Positions 58,121 to 64,000 of a stretch of DNA of 64,000 nt are shown here, piece after piece. The stretch spans positions 2,046,001 to 2,110,000 of the forward strand of contig CAWDEX010000001.1 of assembly GCA_963801475.1 (NCBI GenBank), given 5' to 3'. Source of the stretch: DAOMFB01 sp963801475 (lineage in GTDB: Bacteria > Acidobacteriota > Thermoanaerobaculia > UBA5066). The notes beneath the pieces are model-generated. The model had not been told where the DNA came from. It saw only the letters and a program-made list of their open reading frames with translations, and ran no database searches. The position numbers were made by a program, and so were the translations under genes. Position 1 is the stretch's first letter; each line of letters opens with the position of its first letter.

Positions 58121-59020
58121 CTACGGCCAGAGGCGCTCCGTTCGGTCGTGCCAGTCCCGCGTCACGTCGAGCCAGAAGGCAAGGCCCGCCCACGCCCCGA
58201 ACGGGGAGTAGAAGCGCTCGACGCGCGCGTCGGAGACCCGGCGCCCCCGGAACCGGAGCTCGGCCACCTTCTTCCGCGACCACGAATCGAGACCGAGCTT
58301 CGCGTGGCGGCCGAGGAGGCGCGAAAGGGTCTGTACGGCGTAGGGGCCGAAGCCCGGCTGGGCCGCGATCTCCCGCTCGACCTCTTCGTCCGGCCGGCCC
58401 CGCTCCTCCCAGCGGGCCACGTCGAGGCGCTGCGAGGCGACCCGGGCGGCGAACGCGAGAAGAAAGGGGGCCCGGTATCCGCACCGGATCTCCTCGCGCA
58501 GGCGCTTCTCGGAGAAGCCCGCCACAAATCGCGCGTCGGGGAAGGCGCCGCCCCGGCCGAAGGACGCGACGAGGTTCGCGACCATCGCCCGCGTCAGCCC
58601 CCACGAGCAGTTCGTCGTCATCAGGACCTTCGCCGCGTCCTCGAAGGGGGTCGGGCAGCGGAGGATCCGCCCCGCCCCGCGCCGGGCGATCCATCCGAAC
58701 CCATCGGCTTCCCGAGAGCGACAGAGCGCGTGAAAGGAAGTCAGATCCGAGGAAAGATCGAGAACCCGGGACACCACCGATTGCACTCGGTCGGCTCCGT
58801 CGCTTGCCCCAACGAGAAGCGAGCCTTTTCGCTTCGCGACCTCGACGGCGATTGGTCTTTCCCCCTCCAGGAACACGAACCGTAGCCGTCCTGCCTCCGC
58901 GTCCCATGAGAAGGGCGGCAGGTCGTACCAGCCGTGGCTACGGACCGCGAGGTCGAGGTCGAAGCGGCGGACGGGGATCTCGAGCGGGACCGGCGCCCCC
59001 GCGGGACGGGACGCGATCAG
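58121..59020 (-). CDS. HhH-GPD DNA glycosylase
   Basis: About 299 residues. An N-terminal beta domain (FDLDLAVRSHGWYDLPPFSW) precedes a helical base-excision fold, with the helix-hairpin-helix PGFGPYAVQTLSRLLGR and the catalytic Asp in KLGLDSWSRKK. It resembles the AlkA/OGG-type family that removes damaged bases. No ATG/GTG/TTG gives a sensible start after the end of the PBP gene; I use CTG 59020, which forms a CTGA overlap with that stop. GTG 59089 or ATG 59143 would overlap the PBP gene by 73 or 127 bp. Confidence 0.8.
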   Translation of the reverse strand: MIASRPAGAPVPLEIPVRRFDLDLAVRSHGWYDLPPFSWDAEAGRLRFVFLEGERPIAVEVAKRKGSLLVGASDGADRVQSVVSRVLDLSSDLTSFHALCRSREADGFGWIARRGAGRILRCPTPFEDAAKVLMTTNCSWGLTRAMVANLVASFGRGGAFPDARFVAGFSEKRLREEIRCGYRAPFLLAFAARVASQRLDVARWEERGRPDEEVEREIAAQPGFGPYAVQTLSRLLGRHAKLGLDSWSRKKVAELRFRGRRVSDARVERFYSPFGAWAGLAFWLDVTRDWHDRTERLWP

Positions 59021-61407
59021 TGCCCGACTCCCGGGCCGGGAGGCATGTCGGCGAGCGCCGGGAACGGGCCGCCGCCGTGTGCCGTGCACCGCTCCTTCGG
59101 CTCGGTCCCGGCGACGAAGACCTCGTTCCACGACTCCGGGCACGTGTCCGTCCAGAGCATGCCGGTCGTGGGGTCGATCCTCTCGGTCACCACGCCCGGC
59201 GCCGTCGGGAACGGCTCCTCGAAGTAATGCGAAGGCAGGCGTCGCGCGAAGTCGGCGAAGATCGGAACGGCGGCCATCGAGCCCGAGAGGCCGAGCCCGC
59301 GGTTGTCGTCGAAGCCGACCCAGACGGCCACGAGAAGGCGCGGCGAGAAGCCGATGAACCAGGCGTCCCGGCCGTCGTTCGTCGTCCCGGTCTTCCCGGC
59401 GAAGATCCCCTGCGCCCCGAGCCGGCGGGCCGAGGCGCCGGTGCCCCGGTCGACCCCTCCCTGAAGTATCGAGACGAGGACGGCGAGCGCGTCGGGGTCG
59501 GCGGCCCGCTCCAGCTTCTCGTTCAGGCTCGTCACCTGCCGCCCCGAGGGGCCGACGAATCCGAGGAGGGCGCCCGGGGTGACGCGGAACCCGCCATTGG
59601 CGAACGTGCAGTAGGCCGCCGCGATCTCGAGCGGGCTCGTCTCGAAAGAGCCGAGGGCGAGCGACGGGAAAGGCTTCAGGGGCGAGGTGATCCCGGCCCG
59701 CTGGGCCGTCTGGACGATGTCCCAGAGGAGCGACTGCTTCGGCCCGACCTCCGTGAGGGAGACGCGGACCGTCGGAATGTTGATCGACTGCTCGAGCGCG
59801 TGGCGGACGGTCATCGGCCCGCGGAAGTCGCCGTCGTAGTTCCGGGGCATCCAGGTTTCGTCCTCGCCCGCCCCCCAGAGGACGGCGATCGGCGAGTCGT
59901 CGAGGATCGTGGCCGGCGTCACGGGCTTCGGGATGTCCCGGCGGGTGAAGGCCGTGAGGTAGACGAACGGCTTGAAGAGCGACCCGGGCTGGCGCTTCGC
60001 CTGGACGACGCGGTTGAACTGGGACACCTGGTAGTCGCGGCCGCCCACGAGCGCCTTGATCGCCCCCGTCGCCGGGTCGAGAACGATGAGGGCGCCCTGC
60101 AGGGCGTCTTCCTCGTCGGACGTCCGGAGACGTCGGTACTTCTTCTCGAGACCCTCGAGTCCCGCGCGAAGGGCTGCCTGCGCGGCCGCCTGCATGTCCG
60201 GGTCGAGCGTCGTGTAGATCGCGAGGCCGTCCTCGCGCGTGTCCGGATCTTCGGCCTTCACCTGCCGCATCAGGAGGTCGACGAAGTGCGGCGCCACGAT
60301 GCCGGTCACCGGTCCCTTCACCCGCGTCAGCGGCGCCGCCATCGCCTTCTCGTAGGCCGCCTTGTCGATTTTCTCCTCTTCGAGCATTCCCTTGAGGACG
60401 ACGGCCCGCCGCTCGAGGGCGCGCTCGGGGTGGCGGAAGGGCGAATAGCGTCCCGGGGAGGAGATGAGCCCTGCCAGGAGAGCCGCCTCCGGCAGGTCGA
60501 GCTGCGACACCGATCTCCCGAAGTAGAAGCGCGCCGCCTCTTCGACCCCCGTCACGGAGACCGACCCCTTCTGCCCGAGGTAGATCTCGTTGAGGTACGC
60601 CTCGAGGATCTCGTCCTTCGAGTACTTCGCCTCGACGATGACGGCCATCAGCGCCTCGACGGCCTTTCGCCGGAAGGTCCGCTCCGGTGTCAGGAACATG
60701 TTCTTCACGAGCTGCTGCGTCAGCGTCGAGGTGCCGCGAACGGAGCGGCGCCGGGTCACGCTCTGGACGACGGCGCCCGCCAGACGGCGGAAGGAGAGGC
60801 CCCCGTGCGTGAAGAAGTCGCGGTCTTCCGTCGTCAGGATGGCGTCCACGACGACCGGCGGGACCTCGGCGAGCTTCACGAGCGTCCGGTCCTGCATCTT
60901 CTCGTCGTAGACCGAGCCGACGACCTCGGGCTCGAAGACCGCCCAGGGGACCGGCGCCCCGTCCGGGACGCTCTTCACCGCCGCCACCCGGCGGCCGGAG
61001 AACTCGATCGAGACGGTGCCCCCCGGGAACCGCCCCTCGGCCGAGTCGCGCTCGCGAAGGCCGACGGCGAGGCGCCCCTTGGCGAGGTGGAACTGTCCCG
61101 GCGCGACCTCGCTCTTTCCCGCGTCGGCGTAACGGAGGCGTCCGATCCGCCGGATGACGTCGTCCGGCCCGACGGCATCTCCCGGGCGGACGACCCAGAC
61201 GTCGGAGTAGATCCGCGCCGGAAGCGTCCAGCGATGCCCGTCCATCGTTTTCGAGACGACCCCGCTGAAGTAGAAGACGACGATCGCCCCGGCGACCACG
61301 AGGAGCGTCAGCGTCGCCGCCGCGAAGAAGAGGAAGGGGTGCGGGTTCTTCCGGACGACGCGGACGGCGGCCGCCACACCTTCCCGGATCTTCCCGAAGC
61401 CGCTCAC
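59017..61407 (-). CDS. mrcB: Class A penicillin-binding protein (PBP1b-like)
   Basis: 796 residues, GTG start. One N-terminal helix (about 28-48). The GT51 transglycosylase (about 170-350) has the catalytic Glu in TEDRDFF and GTSTLTQQLVKN. The transpeptidase (about 440-730) has SLFK for SxxK in QPGSLFKPF, SIN for SxN, and KTGTTND. It polymerises and cross-links peptidoglycan. The tail has two cysteines in WTDTCPESWNE and KERCTAHGG. TAGACT lies 6 nt before the GTG. Confidence 0.95.
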   Translation of the reverse strand: MSGFGKIREGVAAAVRVVRKNPHPFLFFAAATLTLLVVAGAIVVFYFSGVVSKTMDGHRWTLPARIYSDVWVVRPGDAVGPDDVIRRIGRLRYADAGKSEVAPGQFHLAKGRLAVGLRERDSAEGRFPGGTVSIEFSGRRVAAVKSVPDGAPVPWAVFEPEVVGSVYDEKMQDRTLVKLAEVPPVVVDAILTTEDRDFFTHGGLSFRRLAGAVVQSVTRRRSVRGTSTLTQQLVKNMFLTPERTFRRKAVEALMAVIVEAKYSKDEILEAYLNEIYLGQKGSVSVTGVEEAARFYFGRSVSQLDLPEAALLAGLISSPGRYSPFRHPERALERRAVVLKGMLEEEKIDKAAYEKAMAAPLTRVKGPVTGIVAPHFVDLLMRQVKAEDPDTREDGLAIYTTLDPDMQAAAQAALRAGLEGLEKKYRRLRTSDEEDALQGALIVLDPATGAIKALVGGRDYQVSQFNRVVQAKRQPGSLFKPFVYLTAFTRRDIPKPVTPATILDDSPIAVLWGAGEDETWMPRNYDGDFRGPMTVRHALEQSINIPTVRVSLTEVGPKQSLLWDIVQTAQRAGITSPLKPFPSLALGSFETSPLEIAAAYCTFANGGFRVTPGALLGFVGPSGRQVTSLNEKLERAADPDALAVLVSILQGGVDRGTGASARRLGAQGIFAGKTGTTNDGRDAWFIGFSPRLLVAVWVGFDDNRGLGLSGSMAAVPIFADFARRLPSHYFEEPFPTAPGVVTERIDPTTGMLWTDTCPESWNEVFVAGTEPKERCTAHGGGPFPALADMPPGPGVGH

Positions 61408-61413
61408 CCCCGA

Positions 61414-61419
61414 AGTCTA
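61414..61419 (-). promoter_or_regulatory. TAGACT -10-like element before the PBP gene
   Basis: TAGACT on the minus strand ends exactly 6 nt before the GTG at 61407, matching the panE case and suggesting a leaderless message. Confidence 0.45.
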
Positions 61420-61435
61420 GTGCGCCGGGCTCTCG

Positions 61436-62761
61436 TCACTTCCTCCCGGCCGGGGGAGGTGGCGTCACGAGGGGCGCCGCCACCGCCGGCGGGGCGGGAA
61501 GCGCCGGCTTCGGCCGGTTCCGATAGCGCTCCCAGAGCCGCTTGTGCCGGTCCGCGAGGTCGAGCGACTCCCCCTTCTGGTAGAGGCCGACGAGAACCGA
61601 CGTGATCTGCAGCGGGTCGCCCGTCCAGACCGAGAGCGACGCGTCCTTCCCGGGTGCGAGCGATCCGATCCGCTCGTCGAGGCCGTAGATCTTCGCCGGG
61701 TTCAACGTGACGGCCCGGAGCGCCTCCAGTGGGTCGAGGCCGTAAGCCATGGCCATGGCCGCGTGGTTCGGAAGGTCGCGCACCTGCGCCGAGCTCCGCG
61801 AGCCGTCCGTCACGGCGACGAGGACGCCGGCTTTCGCCAGCTCGCCCGGCAGGGCGTAGGGAGCGTCGTAGGGCTCGTCCGTCCGGAAGGGGAGCCGGAG
61901 CGTCCCGTCGACGATGACGGGGATCTTCCGCTCCGCGAGCGCGCCGGCGAGCCTCGGGGCGTCGTGCCCGCCGAGGAAGACGACGCGGACCTTCTCGTTC
62001 CGGAGCTCCTCGTCCACGAATCGGAGGGCCGCCTCCATCTGGGGCTTCTTGTCGGCGCGGACTAGCAGCGGGACCTTTCCCTCCAGGACCGGAACGAGGG
62101 CCGCCATCGAGGCCACGTCGTCGTGCGCCGGGACGCCCGGCTGGCCGGCGGCGGCCTTCGCCTTCCTCCAGGCGGCGGCGTTCCGGAAGGCCTCGCGGAT
62201 CGTCCGGAGCGCATCGTCGCGCCGCTTCTCCTGGACTTTCGACGACGGGCGGGCGTCGCGTGACCGGTCGATGATCATGTCCGGCCACTCGATCACGACG
62301 GCGGCCGGGCAGCTCAGGCAGGCGTCGTCGCGTGTCCACCCGCTGAGGGTCACGACGGAGGCAGAGCCCGGCAGGACCGAGCCGCGCGGGACGAGAGCCG
62401 CGAAGAGGACGCCGTTCGTGCGGGTGACGGGCATCGCCTCGGAGTCGAAGTTCGCGGCCACCTCCGGGCGCGCTTCGGGATTGATCTCCGCGATCTCCGT
62501 CACGTCGTTGGTCGCCCGGACGGCCCCGATCTCCGAAAGGCCGATGTTCGAGGCGGGGGTGAAGAAGGCCGGGGCGACGTGCCGTCCGGCCAGGTTCAGC
62601 ACCTCGGCGTCGTCGGGAATCGGCGTCGCCGGGCCGCCGACGGCAACGATCTTTCCGTTCTCGATGACGACGACGCCGTTCGGGACGGCGGGCCCCTCGG
62701 CCGTATGAACCGTCGCTCCCCTGAGGACGAGGACCGCGGCAAGAAGAAGGGAACCGCTCAC
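61436..62761 (-). CDS. Amidohydrolase-like protein lacking the HxH metal motif
   Basis: 441 residues, GTG start in a GTGA overlap with the next amidohydrolase. LRGATVHTAEGPAVPNGVVVIENG and the C-terminal LNPAKIYGLDERIGSLAPGK, DASLSVWTGDPL fit the amidohydrolase superfamily. Where HxH should lie the sequence is VAPAFFTPASNIG, and the later metal Asp region is VAVTDGSRSS. A Pro-rich tail ends the protein. It is probably a non-catalytic or altered partner of the adjacent enzyme. A hydrophobic N-terminus suggests export. Confidence 0.8.
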   Translation of the reverse strand: MSGSLLLAAVLVLRGATVHTAEGPAVPNGVVVIENGKIVAVGGPATPIPDDAEVLNLAGRHVAPAFFTPASNIGLSEIGAVRATNDVTEIAEINPEARPEVAANFDSEAMPVTRTNGVLFAALVPRGSVLPGSASVVTLSGWTRDDACLSCPAAVVIEWPDMIIDRSRDARPSSKVQEKRRDDALRTIREAFRNAAAWRKAKAAAGQPGVPAHDDVASMAALVPVLEGKVPLLVRADKKPQMEAALRFVDEELRNEKVRVVFLGGHDAPRLAGALAERKIPVIVDGTLRLPFRTDEPYDAPYALPGELAKAGVLVAVTDGSRSSAQVRDLPNHAAMAMAYGLDPLEALRAVTLNPAKIYGLDERIGSLAPGKDASLSVWTGDPLQITSVLVGLYQKGESLDLADRHKRLWERYRNRPKPALPAPPAVAAPLVTPPPPAGRK

Positions 62762-64000
62762 CGGATCACCTCCCCGTGCGCGTGGTCTTCCAGCTCGTCA
62801 CAGGCGTGGGCCTCCTCGGGCGGGCGGGACGACGGCGCGCTGCCGGCCGTGGCCGCGCCCCGCGATGCGGCCGCCCGCGCCTTCGCCGTCAGGTCGCTCT
62901 TCTCCGCGGCGAGCATCGGCCGGAGCTTCCGGTCGGCCTCGCGGTCGAAGTACTTCTTTCCGTCGATCCACGTCTGGAGGCAGACGGACCTCGCGTCCAG
63001 CGGGTCACCCGACCAGAGGACGAAGTCCGCGTCCTTCCCGGTCTCGAGCGAGCCGATCCTCTTCTCGACGCCGAGCTGCTTCGCGGCGTTCAGGGAGACG
63101 AACCTGAACGCTTCCTCGCGCGGGACGCCACCGTACTTCACGGCCTTGGCGGCCTCGAGGTTCATCCGGCGCGCCAGCTCGTCGGAGTCGGAGTTCAGGG
63201 TGACGAGGACGCCCCGCTCGCGCATCAGGGCCGGGCTGTACGGGATGGCGTCGTAGACCTCGAACTTGTAGGCCCACCAGTCGCTGAACGACGAGGCGCC
63301 CGCGCCGTGGGCGGCGATCTCGTCGGCCACCTTGTAGCCTTCGAGGACGTGCTGGAAGGTCCCGACCTTCACCCCGAACTCCTCGCAGACCCGGATCAGG
63401 TCGAGGATCTCCTGCTTCACGTAGGAGTGGGCGTGGATGGCCCGCTTTCCCTCGAGGATCTCGGCGACGGCCTCGAGCTGGTCGTCGGTGCGGACCGGCA
63501 TCACGGTCTCGCCCCGCTTCTTCGCCGCGTCCGCCTCTTTCTGCTTCCGCCGGTAGTCCCGCGCGGCGAGGAACCGCTCGCGGATCAGCGCCGAGACCCC
63601 CATCCGCGTCTGCGGATAGCGCGGGCGCGGGCTCTGCCAGTTCGACTGCTTGGGGTTCTCGCCGAGGGCGAACTTGATCCCCGCCGGCGCCCCCGACAGG
63701 AGGATCCCGTCGGGCCCCTCGCCGAAGCGCATCTTGAAGACGCCGTTCTGGCCGCCGATGGCGTTCGCCGAGCCGTGGAGGACGTTGGCGGCCGTGAGGC
63801 CGCCCGCCAGCTCGCGGTAGATCGCGACGTCGAGGGGATCCACGACGTCGACGATCCGGACCTCCGCCGAGACGTTTCTCGTCCCCTCGTTGACTGCGCC
63901 GTCGACGGCCGTGTGGCTGTGGGCGTCGATCAGGCCCGGTGTGACGACCTTCCCGGTGCCGTCGATCTCGACCACCGAGGCGACGAGGGCGGGCGGCACC
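62758..64000 (-). CDS. Amidohydrolase-family protein, C-terminal part
   Basis: The gene continues past the right edge; about 413 residues are visible. The metal site TPGLIDAHSHTAVDG is intact, and HAHSYVKQEI, FQHVLEGYK and TLNSDSDE provide further histidines and an Asp. SLNAAKQLGVEKRIGSLETG and GKDADFVLWSGDPLD are the family's C-terminal blocks. The tail is His/Glu-rich (HACDELEDHAHGE). The substrate is unknown; relatives include imidazolonepropionase-like and peptidase-like enzymes. It is coupled to the metal-lacking paralogue. Confidence 0.85.
   Translation of the reverse strand, partial: VPPALVASVVEIDGTGKVVTPGLIDAHSHTAVDGAVNEGTRNVSAEVRIVDVVDPLDVAIYRELAGGLTAANVLHGSANAIGGQNGVFKMRFGEGPDGILLSGAPAGIKFALGENPKQSNWQSPRPRYPQTRMGVSALIRERFLAARDYRRKQKEADAAKKRGETVMPVRTDDQLEAVAEILEGKRAIHAHSYVKQEILDLIRVCEEFGVKVGTFQHVLEGYKVADEIAAHGAGASSFSDWWAYKFEVYDAIPYSPALMRERGVLVTLNSDSDELARRMNLEAAKAVKYGGVPREEAFRFVSLNAAKQLGVEKRIGSLETGKDADFVLWSGDPLDARSVCLQTWIDGKKYFDREADRKLRPMLAAEKSDLTAKARAAASRGAATAGSAPSSRPPEEAHACDELEDHAHGEVIR

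Noticed and set aside
57907..61605. Open frame of 1,232 codons on the + strand
   Set aside because: It lies opposite clear PBP, glycosylase and SDR genes; its protein is Arg/Pro/Gly-rich without motifs. Such frames are expected in GC-rich DNA.

Overview
The window is about 64 kb of compact, GC-rich (roughly two thirds G+C by eye) bacterial chromosome, with most genes packed head to tail through 4-base ATGA or GTGA stop/start overlaps. I infer, without any search, that it is from an Acidobacteriota-like, Gram-negative bacterium. The reasons are a large carboxypeptidase-regulatory-domain (Oar-type) TonB receptor, a TIGR02999-type ECF sigma factor fused in an operon to a Ser/Thr kinase with TPRs, a fused E2-E1 2-oxoglutarate dehydrogenase, and a fused NuoCD. 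A selenocysteine tRNA shows that the organism can make selenoproteins. No phage, IS element or CRISPR array was seen.

Layout. 1-5.7 kb: a partial kgd-type 2-oxoglutarate dehydrogenase, an ABC-2 exporter pair, an SGNH hydrolase, a type II pantothenate kinase and an SDR. 5.7-9.4 kb: a small secreted orphan, a large secreted beta-propeller/CHRD/PKD/cytochrome protein and a sigma-like regulator. 9.4-13 kb: two convergent phosphofructokinases, one with diphosphate-type motifs and one a double-length eukaryote-type enzyme. 13-16.1 kb: nuoB-nuoCD-nuoI only. 16.2-19.2 kb: ECF sigma and membrane Ser/Thr kinase. 19.3-25.5 kb: BFD-type ferredoxin, peptide deformylase, lipid-kinase-like protein, tRNA-Phe, thioredoxin/DsbD pair, RNase III, a DUF4136 lipoprotein, tRNA-Leu and tRNA-Cys. 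25.5-37 kb: permease, acyl-CoA dehydrogenase, TonB receptor with a clear terminator, and two glutamate dehydrogenase paralogues flanking a PPDK-like ATP-grasp protein.

37-43.9 kb is one minus-strand run: SGNH hydrolase, SxtJ-like and DUF5989-like membrane proteins, methyltransferase, glycosyltransferase 2, NodU/CmcH carbamoyltransferase and a second SGNH protein. It looks like a cassette that decorates an exported glycan or lipid. 43.9-49.1 kb: pyrE, an NtrC-type regulator, panE and small proteins. 49.2-52.6 kb holds the best candidate for an undescribed system: two diverged ArsA/Get3-like ATPases, two paralogous ~95-residue proteins sharing a GD..G.P.LPPYY motif, and a divergent membrane-anchored protein. 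52.6-56 kb: CstA, then an S-layer-homology protein lying between tRNA-Sec and a 22-bp near-copy of that tRNA's 3' end, as in an old integration site. 56-64 kb: a DprE1/DprE2-like redox pair, a HhH-GPD DNA glycosylase, a class A penicillin-binding protein, and two amidohydrolases, one lacking the metal motif.

Across the window several start codons lie 6-8 nt after a TANNNT -10-like hexamer, suggesting frequent leaderless transcription. Function calls rest on motifs read by eye; no database search was run.
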